Assembly (NCBI RefSeq): GCF_005503555.1
Contig: NZ_SCNG01000002.1
Span: forward strand, 620,001 to 684,000
DNA length: 64,000 nucleotides
Reading direction: 5' to 3'
From: Rudaea sp. 3F27F6
GTDB taxonomy: Bacteria > Pseudomonadota > Gammaproteobacteria > Xanthomonadales > Rhodanobacteraceae
A program made the position numbers and the translations under genes. This document shows positions 27,639-35,154 of this stretch, piece by piece; within the stretch, counting starts at the first letter, position 1, and every line of letters starts with the position of its first letter. Under the pieces are notes generated by a model. The model was not told the DNA's origin. It searched no databases and saw only the letters and a list, made by a program, of their open reading frames with translations.

Positions 27639-28010
27639 GTGAATATCGTACATGTCATCGACGGCTACGTGCATGCCGGTCGAATCGGTGTCTTAGTTGA
27701 GCTCTCATGTGAGAGTGACTACGCCACTCGAACAGACGAATTTAAGAGCCTCGCGCGCAATATCGTCATGCACATTGCTGCGTCGTCGCCCGCGTCCGTT
27801 CCCTCGCTCCTCGAGCAGTCCTACGTCAAAGACCCAGCCGTAACGGTGGATCAATTGGTTGCGAGCGTCAGTTCCACGCTGCGTGAGCGCATTTGCATTG
27901 TTCGCTTTGTCCGCTGGGACACATCGGGTGGGCAGCTTGTGCTGCCCGAGCCGGAACCACCGAGCGATCAAGTTATTGCCGCTCGCAAGCAACTGCGTGC
28001 TAAGAGCTAG
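27639..28010 (+). CDS. Mini EF-Ts-like protein, cassette gene
   Basis: 123 aa from GTG 27639 (TTG 27627 inside the attC is an alternative). The sequence matches the EF-Ts core: GRIGVLVELSCESDYATRTD corresponds to the GVLVELNCETDF signature, IVMHIAASSP to IAMHVAASKP, SLLEQSYVKDPAVTVDQL to LLEQPFVKDPSKTVxQL, and IVRFVRW to the terminal VRRFVRFE. Missing are the N-terminal UBA-like domain that contacts EF-Tu and the coiled-coil insertion between MHIAASSP and LLEQ. It may bind EF-Tu without normal exchange activity. Flanked by attC sites at both ends. Confidence 0.82.
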   Translation: MNIVHVIDGYVHAGRIGVLVELSCESDYATRTDEFKSLARNIVMHIAASSPASVPSLLEQSYVKDPAVTVDQLVASVSSTLRERICIVRFVRWDTSGGQLVLPEPEPPSDQVIAARKQLRAKS

Positions 28011-28094
28011 CTATTCGCCCAAGCAGATCACTGCGACGGCTTGCTGTATGCTGACACTCCTCGCGGCAGCGGCCGCTAGCTCAAGCGTTAACGC
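28006..28094 (+). repeat. attC of the EF-Ts-like cassette
   Basis: R'' GCTAGCTATTCGCCCAAGC overlaps the stop of the preceding gene; R' is GTTAACGC (28087-28094). Confidence 0.85.
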
Positions 28095-28095
28095 T

Positions 28096-28506
28096 ATGAG
28101 GCATCTCGCACTATTGCTCTTGCTCTTAGTCAATTCCGCTTTTGCGGGCGGACCTGTTGCGCCACCTGGTTGGGATGGGTCGTTTGATCCGAACCTATCC
28201 AACGGAGCTGCGTGTTGTCTCCCTGCCGATCTCAACGGTACAAAATTGATTGGCGGCGCCTTCCTGCTCCTGTCTTCGGACAAAAAAGAGTTTGGACTCT
28301 TTGCTCTCACCTACACCCCACCGCTAAAGGAACATTGGCAATTGCTGGAGAGGCATCCTGCATCTGCACTTCCTGCGTATCAGTTCTCGGTAAACCCACC
28401 CGGGCAATTTCCTCACGGCGCGATTAAGTCTTGTACGACTTCGGACAAGTGCATCTATTGGTTTACGCCCTCACCCAGCTTGCCACTGGGGCGCACAAAC
28501 AATTAA
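28096..28506 (+). CDS. Small secreted cassette protein
   Basis: 136 aa; ATG 28096 lies 2 bases after the attC R' box. Signal peptide at 1-18 (LALLLLLLVNSAFAG). The mature part has GAACCLPADLNGT, CTTSDKCIYWF and several Pro-rich turns; four Cys could pair. No family recognised. The cassette ends at the attC starting 28534. Confidence 0.65.
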   Translation: MRHLALLLLLLVNSAFAGGPVAPPGWDGSFDPNLSNGAACCLPADLNGTKLIGGAFLLLSSDKKEFGLFALTYTPPLKEHWQLLERHPASALPAYQFSVNPPGQFPHGAIKSCTTSDKCIYWFTPSPSLPLGRTNN

Positions 28507-28533
28507 TTCAAGTCAAGCCCACTTCGCGGGCCG

Positions 28534-28625
28534 GCGTAACTATTCGCTCAAGCATGCAGCCATAGAGAGATTGCGGTAGCATGCTAAACATCGCGGCAGC
28601 GGCCGCTTAGCTCAAGCGTTGAGGC
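28534..28625 (+). repeat. attC
   Basis: R'' GCGTAACTATTCGCTCAAGC, L' GCTTAGCTCAAGC, R' GTTGAGGC at 28618-28625. Internal GAGAGATTGCGGTAGCATGC is shared with the site at 35958. Confidence 0.88.
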
Positions 28626-28633
28626 GCAAACCC

Positions 28634-28915
28634 ATGGGGCCTGAGATCATCTATCCGATCGCGATAGCGCTAGGGTTGTTTCTCTTTGGTTTGCTAGCCT
28701 TTCGTTCCCTTTCAGCGCACACTCGGCCGTACGCATTGCCTACCTTGCTGGTCGCAATAGTCTTCGCGTTAATTCTCAATGCTGAGGGCCACAAACCTGG
28801 CTACTATTGGAGTTACCTGATCGTTTGGTTTTGCCTTGGTGCCGTTGTTTTTGGTGTGCACGCCCACGCTATCCGTTGGCTGGTGGCTCAGCGCAGCGAT
28901 GGCAACGCGCCCTAA
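28634..28915 (+). CDS. Small membrane protein, cassette gene
   Basis: 93 aa from ATG 28634, 8 bases after the attC. Three predicted helices (IYPIAIALGLFLFGLLAF, LPTLLVAIVFALILN and YLIVWFCLGAVVFGVH). No recognised family. The stop codon overlaps R'' of the next attC. Confidence 0.6.
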   Translation: MGPEIIYPIAIALGLFLFGLLAFRSLSAHTRPYALPTLLVAIVFALILNAEGHKPGYYWSYLIVWFCLGAVVFGVHAHAIRWLVAQRSDGNAP

Positions 28916-28979
28916 CTATTCGTGATACTTCTAGCGGCAACCTACCGCCCCGCGCGGCACGTCAACTCAAGCGTTAGGC
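28909..28979 (+). repeat. attC
   Basis: R'' GCCCTAAC with TATTCG, R' GTTAGGC at 28973-28979. Short site with a CG-rich middle unlike its neighbours. Confidence 0.85.
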
Positions 28980-28995
28980 ATTGTTGGAGAGGTTG

Positions 28996-29268
28996 ATGCT
29001 GGAGACTTTTTTTACGTCGTTTCTCGCCGCACTTTTAGGTGGCAGCATCGCTGCAACAGCGGCTCACCTATTCGGTATAAACCTCTCAGGACAACGCTCA
29101 TTAGCATCTGAGGCAATTCTGCTCGTCTCCCTGTCGGGAGCTTTGGCGGTCGGCCAAATGGTTTCGCAGGAATTCCCGCTGTGGCCACGCTCCTGCGTCA
29201 TTGGCATAGCTGCGGGTCTCGGGTATGCGATTGGAAAAATAATTCTTCGCCGCCGGGCCAATAGCTAA
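28996..29268 (+). CDS. Small membrane protein, cassette gene
   Basis: 90 aa; a GGAGAGG ribosome site lies 5 bases before ATG 28996, unusual in this array, where most genes lack one. Three hydrophobic stretches (FLAALLGGSIAATAAHLFG, AILLVSLSGALAVGQ, VIGIAAGLGYAIGKII) and a basic end RRRANS. Not recognised. Confidence 0.6.
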   Translation: MLETFFTSFLAALLGGSIAATAAHLFGINLSGQRSLASEAILLVSLSGALAVGQMVSQEFPLWPRSCVIGIAAGLGYAIGKIILRRRANS

Positions 29269-29474
29269 CTATTCGAGTTGGTGCCGTAAAGCGTAGGAAT
29301 TCCCCTGCGCAGCGACGCTGCAAACGCCCATAACATCGACCTCACCCGCGTCGCACTATGCTTGCACCGGAAGCAGCGCCGCGCGAGCGGACGGCATGGA
29401 CGCTTAGCTTTGCCGGTGCACTGCGGTATGCTGACAGCCCTCGCGGCTGCGGCCACTTACCTCAAGCGTTAGGC
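29263..29474 (+). repeat. Long attC or fused attC
   Basis: R'' AGCTAACTATTCG at 29263 and R' GTTAGGC at 29468-29474 are 211 bases apart, twice the usual length. The middle contains CGCTTAGCTTTGCCGGTGCA, a block also found at 34.5, 36.9, 38.8 and 43.0 kb, so two sites were probably joined. Confidence 0.7.
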
Positions 29475-29483
29475 GGCAATGCG

Positions 29484-29687
29484 ATGTCAGCCCGAACTCA
29501 AAAACTGATCGACGCGCTTGTCCTGATTCTAGGTATTGCGTCCATCGTTTGTGGCGGCGTATTTGCTTGGTTGGTATGGCTGACCATACTTCCAGGTGCG
29601 TACACAATCGCTGCTATTGGCCTATGGGGCCTCAGCTACCTGCTTTTGTGCAGATGGTTAGGCTGGCGCAACCCGTTCGCTTCTTAA
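29484..29687 (+). CDS. Tiny membrane protein, cassette gene
   Basis: 67 aa (MSARTQKLIDALVLILG...). Two helices, about 8-35 and 38-57, and a short polar end. ATG 29484 is 9 bases after the attC. Not recognised; similar tiny two-helix proteins are frequent in cassette arrays. Confidence 0.55.
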   Translation: MSARTQKLIDALVLILGIASIVCGGVFAWLVWLTILPGAYTIAAIGLWGLSYLLLCRWLGWRNPFAS

Positions 29688-29702
29688 ATCTGCCGTTGAC
29701 AC

Positions 29703-29773
29703 CTCACTATTGTGACAGTCTGAGCTAGACTGCGATGCGTCGCGGCGGTGGCCGCTTAGCTCAGACGTTAGCC
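29703..29773 (+). repeat. attC
   Basis: R'' region CTCACTATTGTGAC is altered; L' GCTTAGCTCAGAC and R' GTTAGCC (29767-29773) are clear. Confidence 0.75.
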
Positions 29774-29782
29774 GTCAAACTC

Positions 29783-30106
29783 ATGAGCCTCAGCGCACAG
29801 ATCATCGCAATTGCTCCGTTCTCGAGACACATTGCCGCAGCCTTGGAATGTCCCGACGGGTACGAGGGGGTAAACGATGGTGCGTCGATTATTACCAACA
29901 TCTTCATCGCCGAGGGCGACACGGCGTTGAGTCGCCGTTTGGCAGAAGCATTCGACGTGGGGCCATGGGAGCTGGGCAAGCATCAACTCATCGCAAGCAA
30001 TGCTAATCTTCAGTTACTTCGAGAGCTATTCGGCGCAAAGAACGTTGAGCAGTTCTTGCTGCTCGCATCCAACGGCTTTAGCTTCTACTACCTTCCCAAC
30101 GGCTAA
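29783..30106 (+). CDS. Hypothetical cytoplasmic cassette protein
   Basis: 107 aa from ATG 29783. Soluble, no signal or membrane segment; mixed alpha/beta composition (IIAIAPFSRHIAAALECP, FIAEGDTALSRRLAEAF). The overall pattern suggests a compact domain. No family recognised. It is bounded exactly by two attC sites. Confidence 0.6.
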   Translation: MSLSAQIIAIAPFSRHIAAALECPDGYEGVNDGASIITNIFIAEGDTALSRRLAEAFDVGPWELGKHQLIASNANLQLLRELFGAKNVEQFLLLASNGFSFYYLPNG

Positions 30107-30191
30107 CTATTCGTTCAAGCGGACCGCTGCGGGGCGGTTGCGGTAGCATGTTGTGCACAGCGGCCGCCGCCGCTTAACTCAAGCGTTATAC
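30101..30191 (+). repeat. attC
   Basis: R'' GGCTAACTATTCGTTCAAGC; R' GTTATAC at 30185-30191. The following cassette ends in GGTATAAC, exactly complementary to this R', as expected from the circular form of a cassette. Confidence 0.9.
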
Positions 30192-30194
30192 CTC

Positions 30195-30662
30195 ATGAGA
30201 TTGCTCGCACTCATTGTCATGAGCTTCCTTGCATCGGATGCACTTGCAGCGCAAGGAGCGTCTATGATTTTCGCTTCTGAACTTGCAATTGGTGGCATTC
30301 ACCTCGGCGATAGCAAGAAATCCGTTGTTGAGAAATATGGCGAGCCGAGCGGCGCCGACGATCCAACGAAGATAAAGATGCCGAGCGCAACATACGCCGG
30401 GTTGACGATCGTATTCAACGAGGGCGGCAACACGGCTGGCGCTCTCGTAAGCACCTCACCAAAGTATTGCACTCCGTCCAACGTCTGCCCAGGCATGCCT
30501 TTTTCAAAGGCCAAGGCGGCGTACAGCAAAATTCATATCCAAAATCGCCTTAGCGACGAAAGGTTTAGCGCCTACTTTGGCTCCAGCCAGGCTTGTCGCC
30601 TAACGTTCGAGGTGGACCATGATCTCATCAAATCTCTTGGCGCAAGCTGTCTTCCTTGGTGA
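30195..30662 (+). CDS. Secreted cassette protein
   Basis: 155 aa; ATG 30195 is 3 bases after the attC. Signal peptide at 1-19 (LLALIVMSFLASDALAAQ). The mature part contains IGGIHLGDSKKSVVEKYGEP, resembling the motif of small periplasmic proteins with a BamE/SmpA-like fold; two Cys pairs follow (KYCTPSNVCPG, ACRLTF and SCLPW). Likely periplasmic; role unknown. Confidence 0.65.
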   Translation: MRLLALIVMSFLASDALAAQGASMIFASELAIGGIHLGDSKKSVVEKYGEPSGADDPTKIKMPSATYAGLTIVFNEGGNTAGALVSTSPKYCTPSNVCPGMPFSKAKAAYSKIHIQNRLSDERFSAYFGSSQACRLTFEVDHDLIKSLGASCLPW

Positions 30663-30745
30663 GGTATAACTATTCGCTCAAGCGGCCAAAAGGAAGTTTG
30701 TTTTGGCGGTGCGCCAATCGCTAGCCTCTTGAGAAAGGGTTAGAC
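30663..30745 (+). repeat. attC, last site inside the island
   Basis: R'' GGTATAACTATTCGCTCAAGCGGCC; R' GTTAGAC at 30739-30745. The middle differs from other sites. Confidence 0.82.
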
Positions 30746-30877
30746 GGGAATCGGGATTTCGTCCACCAGGATTTTCGAGGAATCGAATTGACCGGCATCG
30801 GAACCGAAGAAGTCTGGACTAAGCCAGTGAGGAAGCCTTGATCTGAGCCACTCAGAAGGTTCCACAACGTTCAGCAA

Positions 30878-30902
30878 GCCGCCTCCAGGCGGCTTTTCTT
30901 TC
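30878..30902 (+). terminator. Rho-independent terminator
   Basis: GCCGCC-TCCA-GGCGGC followed by TTTTCTTTCT. Confidence 0.8.
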
Positions 30903-31049
30903 TGAACCGCATTGGTGCGCAGTGATCTGCGCCGGGTGATGACAGTTTTCGCCTTGTTCTGTCGTACCCTGTATTGGGTACATGGCGGGGTATTCCGCAC
31001 TCGACCCGCAGGCTACTCCTGACGCTGCGGGTTTCTTTTCTGCTCGCTA

Positions 31050-31134
31050 CTGTGCTTCGCTTCGCCGGTGCACTCAAACGTATTGCGATATGCTGGGTTC
31101 TTCGCGGCGGCGGTCGCTTTGCTCAGGCGTAGGA
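31050..31134 (+). repeat. Degenerate attC remnant
   Basis: CGCTTCGCCGGTGCACTCAAACGTATTGCGATATGCTG and GTCGCTTTGCTCAGGCGTAGGAG follow the attC right-half pattern, but the R' box has decayed. Confidence 0.55.
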
Positions 31135-31149
31135 GGGCTGTTACCGAAG

Positions 31150-31788
31150 ATGTCCTCACCGGATCTCGACTTCTCTGTTCTTCCCGCAGTGCAGTCGATG
31201 TCGATCTTCAGAGGTTTCGACCGCGACATCGAAAGGGCGATGATTGCGGCCAACCTCTTCGATGAGACGCTCGATCGTGCTCGCGGGTCAGTGATGCTTC
31301 TGCACAACGCACCTACGGGCGACGAGACATGGCGAGCCGAGGCGTATATTCGCGGCGGTCTGGCCGAATTCGGCGCGATGGGCGATGCTCTATCGCGCGA
31401 TCTTCACATAGCGAGCCGAATCGAGCGACCCCACGCGCCACTATTATCTAAGAATCCGCTCATTCACCTTCTATGCGCCATGCGCAACGTTGAAATTCAT
31501 ACGGCTCCCTCAAAGGCCCTTTCGAGCAAGGCCAACGTGACCCTGCGACACCCTGACGGCAGCGATAGCGACTCCGAGCTGCCCATCGTCTTGATCAAGG
31601 ATCTCAGGGTGGCGCGATTGCTAGCCAAGCGTGAAGTCCGTCGACGCTACAAGCGCGAGCACTTCGAGATGATAGTCGAGTGGTTCAACGAGAAGCAGAA
31701 AGTATTCGGCGCGCCATATCTCATGGGCCGTGGAGTGGAAATCTACTGCTCCGAGATTCTTTTGACTCACGCACCGCTTCCGACGTGA
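31150..31788 (+). CDS. Hypothetical protein with HEPN-like RNxxxH motif
   Basis: 212 aa, soluble and mostly helical. CAMRNVEIHTA contains an R-N-x3-H motif (RX4H) like the catalytic motif of HEPN ribonucleases and is preceded by a long helical region, as in that superfamily; this is a pattern match only. KREVRRRYKREHFEMIVEWF forms a basic helix. It follows a degenerate attC and precedes a broken SAH fragment, near the right end of the island. Confidence 0.55.
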   Translation: MSSPDLDFSVLPAVQSMSIFRGFDRDIERAMIAANLFDETLDRARGSVMLLHNAPTGDETWRAEAYIRGGLAEFGAMGDALSRDLHIASRIERPHAPLLSKNPLIHLLCAMRNVEIHTAPSKALSSKANVTLRHPDGSDSDSELPIVLIKDLRVARLLAKREVRRRYKREHFEMIVEWFNEKQKVFGAPYLMGRGVEIYCSEILLTHAPLPT

Positions 31789-31946
31789 GCAAGTGGCCGC
31801 CACCCTGGCCGATCAATCGGAAGCGAGAGTATCTGCATTGGGCAACACGCGCAGCCGATGGCTTGCGCGGGACGAATGCCGAACTTGAAAAAACCCTGCG
31901 TAACGAGATCGCGCGAGGGTTGGAAGCGCTCACCGCTGCGGCGTAG
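31788..31946 (+). pseudogene. C-terminal remnant of a small alarmone hydrolase
   Basis: Reads SKWPPPWPINRKREYLHWAT through GLRGTNAELEKTLRNEIARGLEALTAAA and stops. It aligns with the last about 50 residues of the intact SAH at 36937 (NPPPWPTERKREYLQLAARV... to STLTAST). The HD catalytic part is missing. Confidence 0.75.
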
Positions 31947-32111
31947 CTTTCTGCTTGTACAATCTGCCCCGTGGATCCTGTACTTGTTGGGGAAAAGATT
32001 GCCAGAAGCCCGCTCCCGACGCTGCGTGATCTTTCCGACAATTCTTGTGCGAAATTTCCTACGGACAGAAGAAATCCAGACCGGGAAGAACCCCAGCAAT
32101 GGCGCTGCCTC

Positions 32112-32133
32112 GGGGGTATATTTGGGGGTATAT
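32112..32133. promoter_or_regulatory. Putative right arm-type site
   Basis: GGGGGTATATTTGGGGGTATA differs from 21609-21629 at two positions. It lies 52 bases before attR. Confidence 0.55.
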
Positions 32134-32184
32134 GGATTTCCAAAAATCAACAATACCGCCCTCTAACGCGCTTTTCAGCACATT

Positions 32185-32206
32185 GTTCGAGTCCGTCTCG
32201 GGAGCC
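32185..32206 (+). repeat. attR: degenerate tRNA-Asn 3' end
   Basis: GTTCGAGTCCGTCTCGG-GAGCCA, the tRNA-Asn end with one G deleted in the acceptor run. No other tRNA part is present. Confidence 0.8.
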
Positions 32207-32214
32207 ATATAACG

Positions 32215-32246
32215 AAAGGCCCGCAGAAGTTTTGCGGGCCTTTTCT
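32215..32246 (+). terminator. Terminator just outside attR
   Basis: AAAGGCCCGCA and TGCGGGCCTTT enclose a short loop and are followed by TCTTTG. Likely the original terminator of the tRNA-Asn transcript before island insertion. Confidence 0.75.
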
Positions 32247-32498
32247 TTGTTCCGCAATCGCGGTTTCGTTCCGCAATTCGCTCATGAGCCGAGTGTCGCA
32301 AACGCTGCGACCTACCCCGCTACGCTGCTGGCATGCGCGGCGACAAGACAGCCATCGAACAACTCAAAATCGCCCGCAGTGGCACCTGCAGAACATGGAG
32401 CGCATGGCTTGATGGTTGGAACACGATCATCGAAATAGCGTCGCAGTCTGTGCGATGTTGAGGGCATAGCCTTTGCTCAACCCATCGGAGCAATCGCC

Positions 32499-32684
32499 AT
32501 GCCCTACGTCTACAAGCCTCGCGGTAAGCGCAACACGAGCAGCCAGCCACACCCAGTCGCGTTGGTGTCAGCCTATCGGTACAAATCGATGATGCGCGCG
32601 CTCGTAGCTCAGACGCGGGCCAAACGTGAGATCAAGGCTACCGACGGAATCGAGCAGTCGAGCGTACGCGCATCCATCGCGTAG
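32499..32684 (+). CDS. Small basic hypothetical protein
   Basis: 61 aa (MPYVYKPRGKRNTSSQPH...); GGAG is 9 bases before ATG 32499. Basic, no signal peptide. Its YKSMMRALVAQTRAKREIKATDG segment (DNA 32580-32648) recurs in degraded form at 38924-38990, so the gene type has been copied within this region. Not recognised. Confidence 0.45.
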   Translation: MPYVYKPRGKRNTSSQPHPVALVSAYRYKSMMRALVAQTRAKREIKATDGIEQSSVRASIA

Positions 32685-32994
32685 GATATTTCTCCGCTCT
32701 TCTTGCAAGGCCGGAGTTCCTCTAAAAAATATTTCGGACGTTGTTCAAACGCAGCAACGCAGGTATTCCACGCCCGAAAATCGTCTCGACACCATTTCCG
32801 AAATCGTTTGAAACTAACGCGATTTCCGCGCGAAGAATTGCGCGAAAATCGTCATGTTCTCCCAAAAAAATCAAGCGTAGGATCGCGCCGCGCAGGGACG
32901 CTATAGCGGCTACTCTCTTTGCGCTCCCACGGAGAAGTAGGGTACTCGCAAGACTCGATGATCACCTTGATCAAACATTCGGAGGGCAACAGGT
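32685..32994. other. AT-richer intergenic region
   Basis: About 310 bases upstream of a secreted-protein gene. No gene seen; it should hold that gene's promoter. Confidence 0.4.
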
Positions 32995-33570
32995 ATGAAA
33001 ATGCGAAAGAAATTTTCTATTGCATCCGTGAGTGTGGTGTTAGCCAACTCTCTCGTATGCAGCCACGCTGCCGCAAGCGGACACTACGAAATTTGGAACA
33101 ACTCAACTTCTTCTTGGTCCACCGGTCCGGCTCCAGGACTTTCAACCAAGTTTTCGGGGCAGGTCTACTTCTCTTATGCGGGGGGTTCACTGCCCTGCAA
33201 TATCACAATGACGTGGCTAGTTCTTAATGGAGGGGCCTCGATTACAGACGTTTCTGTTACAGGCAACGCCTCGTGCGACCAAGTTTCAACTTCATCTCTT
33301 CCCTGGAGTTTGGTATCCCCACTGGTTAGTAGCGGAACATCAGCAACGGCTACAATTTTTTCCGTTTACTTTTCGGTTCCATGGCTTGCCCCCGGCATGA
33401 CATGCGATGGGTATGTATCGGGAAATCTAACCTGGAACAATAGCCCCGTACCTGGACCGCCCAGCACCTACGGCTTTACCGAAACTTTCTTGTCAGGCTG
33501 CCAATTTGCAGTCAACCCAAATCCGCTATCCACCATGTCTTATCCAAAGATTCGCGCTGTCGATCCTTGA
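32995..33570 (+). CDS. Secreted Cys-containing protein, relative of the frameshifted gene at 26839
   Basis: 191 aa. Signal peptide to about residue 26 (SVVLANSLVCSHAAASG). Mature part: LPCNITMTWLVLNGGASITD, GNASCDQVSTSSLPWSL, MTCDGYVSGNLTWNNSPV and a late SGCQF. The Cys/LPW pattern recalls PraB-type secreted proteins of pseudomonads, a loose similarity. A GGAGGG run and a closer AGG lie before the ATG. Not a cassette gene by its borders. Confidence 0.65.
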   Translation: MKMRKKFSIASVSVVLANSLVCSHAAASGHYEIWNNSTSSWSTGPAPGLSTKFSGQVYFSYAGGSLPCNITMTWLVLNGGASITDVSVTGNASCDQVSTSSLPWSLVSPLVSSGTSATATIFSVYFSVPWLAPGMTCDGYVSGNLTWNNSPVPGPPSTYGFTETFLSGCQFAVNPNPLSTMSYPKIRAVDP

Positions 33571-33627
33571 AAGAGTGGTGGGAACAGTCCTAAATTCGGC
33601 AAGCGGCCGCTAGCACTGAGGCGACCC

Positions 33628-33656
33628 GCGGCCCGGCTCAATGGAGTCCGGGCCGC
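33628..33656. terminator. Hairpin shared with 37590
   Basis: GCGGCCCGG ... CCGGGCCGC with an 11-base loop. Nearly the same hairpin, loop included, occurs at 37590-37618. It lies between convergent genes and may serve both strands. Confidence 0.65.
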
Positions 33657-33688
33657 ACTCAATGGCCTTTTGTAAGTCACGACAGCAA

Positions 33689-34039
33689 CTAAGGCGTGGC
33701 GCAGGTGGTATAGAAGTAATAGGTATTCGTGCGGTTCGCCGTAACGTAGAACGTCCACTGATTAGTTTGCGGACCGCCGCTAGGATTGCCTGGCTGTGAG
33801 ATCAAGACAACAAGTGATGGAACAAGTACCGAGCCGACCGTTTCGGTAGTCAATCCGTAGTAACCGCCCCCGAGGGCTGCGGTACCGGATGGGCAAGAGA
33901 CGATAACTGTTTGCGGGGAAGCCCCGGCTTGGAGTTGCACGCTGGTTGTGGCGCCCGAATAGCTGGCCCCCATTGCTGATATCGGAATTGCAGCAGCAAT
34001 TGCGAAACACGTTGCCAAAAATGAAAGAGCAGATTTCAT
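33689..34039 (-). CDS. Small secreted protein, paralogue of 47006-47353
   Basis: 116 aa from ATG 34039; GGAG sits 6 bases upstream. Signal peptide (LATCFAIAAAIPISAMGA). The mature domain has GATTSVQLQAGASPQTVIV, CPSGTAALGGGYYGLTTET, VLISQPGNP and ends TYYFYTTCATP, a beta-rich domain with two Cys. About three quarters of residues are shared with the protein at 47006. Function unknown. It is on the strand opposite to the cassettes. Confidence 0.7.
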   Translation of the reverse strand: MKSALSFLATCFAIAAAIPISAMGASYSGATTSVQLQAGASPQTVIVSCPSGTAALGGGYYGLTTETVGSVLVPSLVVLISQPGNPSGGPQTNQWTFYVTANRTNTYYFYTTCATP

Positions 34040-34122
34040 ATCATTCTCCGTCAATGGTTAAATTGCTCGAAACGAAGCCGATCCGCGCTCAGCTCACGCA
34101 TAATTCGTAAACTGAATAGGAT

Positions 34123-34147
34123 GGCGAGGCATGCTCGTATGCCTCGT
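34123..34147. repeat. Hairpin between secreted-protein gene and attC array
   Basis: CGAGGCAT ... ATGCCTCG with a short loop. A comparable CCTCGCA/TGCGAGG hairpin lies upstream of the paralogous gene at 47378-47396. Confidence 0.45.
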
Positions 34148-34181
34148 TGATCAATATCACCATGCGGCGGAGAAACCGCTC

Positions 34182-34250
34182 ATCGCGCGGACTGACCTGC
34201 GGTATGCTGGCGTTCCTCGCGGCAGCGGCCGCTTAGCTCAAGCGTTGGGC
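34182..34250 (+). repeat. attC, left half truncated
   Basis: CTGCGGTATGCTGGCG ... GCTTAGCTCAAGC and R' GTTGGGC at 34244-34250; R'' missing. The array resumes here after the island border. Confidence 0.8.
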
Positions 34251-34254
34251 ATCT

Positions 34255-34491
34255 ATGGGCTCAGGTTCGCAAGGTCGTCTCATATTTCGAATTCTGGCAG
34301 GTGCACTGGCACTCCTTATGGGTTGCTTCGGTGCTGTGCTTCTAATCGCCGCCGCGTTAGCGACTTTCGATCCATGGTATGGCTGGATTCTTGTAGCTTT
34401 TGGGCCGTTGTTCTTCGCCTGGGTGTTCGGCGCATACGCTCTTGGCTTTCGGGGCCCCTACAATTGGGGCGCTGCTAGCGGGCGGCGGTAG
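34255..34491 (+). CDS. Tiny membrane protein, cassette gene
   Basis: 78 aa; ATG 34255 is 4 bases after the attC. Two helices (RILAGALALLMGCFGAVLLI and WILVAFGPLFFAWVFGAYAL). Not recognised. Confidence 0.58.
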   Translation: MGSGSQGRLIFRILAGALALLMGCFGAVLLIAAALATFDPWYGWILVAFGPLFFAWVFGAYALGFRGPYNWGAASGRR

Positions 34492-34493
34492 GT

Positions 34494-34609
34494 AGCCAAC
34501 TATTCGCCCACGCGCACGGCAGGGACGCTTAGCTTCGCCGGTGCACTCAAACGTATTGCGGTATGCTGACAGCCCTCGCGGTAGCAGCCGCTTAGCTCAA
34601 GCATTAAGC
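34494..34609 (+). repeat. attC
   Basis: R'' GCCAACTATTCGCCC, internal CGCTTAGCTTCGCCGGTGCA block, L' GCTTAGCTCAAGC, R' ATTAAGC (34603-34609), where the invariant G is changed to A. Confidence 0.8.
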
Positions 34610-34614
34610 ATCAG

Positions 34615-35043
34615 ATGGGGCCATTTAGCAGCGGCTGGACCGAAAAGGACGTCGAAGCCGTCTTGGATCGCGGCGATCCGAATGAGTTGCTATATGTACC
34701 GATTGTCGTAGGAATGAATGCTGCCGACTGTGAGCAGGCTTGGGCCGAAGAGATTTGCTTTCGGCTGGTCGATCATCCGCATTTCAACGTCCGGGGTAAC
34801 GCTATTCTTGGTTTGGGGCACATCGCGCGCACCTGTCGCCAACTCGACCTGAGCCGTGCGTTGCCTGTAATAAGTCAGGCCCTGTCCGACTCACACAAGT
34901 ACGTGCGGGGCCACGCTGGTAGCGCAGCTTGCGATCTGCATATGTATCTCGGTGTAGCCGTGCCGGGCTACGACTTGGCTCACACCGATGCCTTAGTGTC
35001 GATCGCCAAGGAATTGCTGGCGCAACGAGCAACTGGTGCCTAA
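34615..35043 (+). CDS. HEAT-repeat-like cassette protein
   Basis: 142 aa, soluble, helical. VRGNAILGLGHIARTCRQLD and YVRGHAGSAACDLHMYLG look like two HEAT-type helical repeats (each with the VRxxA core). DPNELLYVPIVVGMNAADCE precedes them. HEAT-type small proteins often act as binding partners or immunity proteins; no toxin gene is adjacent, so this stays open. The stop lies inside R'' of the next attC. Confidence 0.65.
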   Translation: MGPFSSGWTEKDVEAVLDRGDPNELLYVPIVVGMNAADCEQAWAEEICFRLVDHPHFNVRGNAILGLGHIARTCRQLDLSRALPVISQALSDSHKYVRGHAGSAACDLHMYLGVAVPGYDLAHTDALVSIAKELLAQRATGA

Positions 35044-35128
35044 CTATTCGCTTAAGCGGACCGCCGATGTCGGTCTGAGCTAAGATCGTGGCGCCCGCGG
35101 CGGTGGCCGCTTAGCTCAAGCGTTAGGC
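35038..35128 (+). repeat. attC
   Basis: Canonical: R'' GCCTAACTATTCGCTTAAGC, L' GCTTAGCTCAAGC, R' GTTAGGC at 35122-35128. Confidence 0.93.
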
Positions 35129-35154
35129 GTCAGGGCTCACGCATTCAGTACGCC

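Larger units (their letters stand above)
30746..31149. other. Non-coding stretch with terminator and attC remnant
   Basis: About 400 bases. It holds a 23-base segment ending CCAGTGAGGAAGCC that recurs at 45398, a strong terminator at 30878 and a degenerate attC half before the gene at 31150. No convincing gene. Confidence 0.45.
31947..32498. other. Island right junction and flank
   Basis: About 550 bases with the right G-rich repeat (32112-32132), attR (32185-32206) and a terminator. A 42-codon frame from ATG 32334 is not supported by a ribosome site. Confidence 0.5.
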
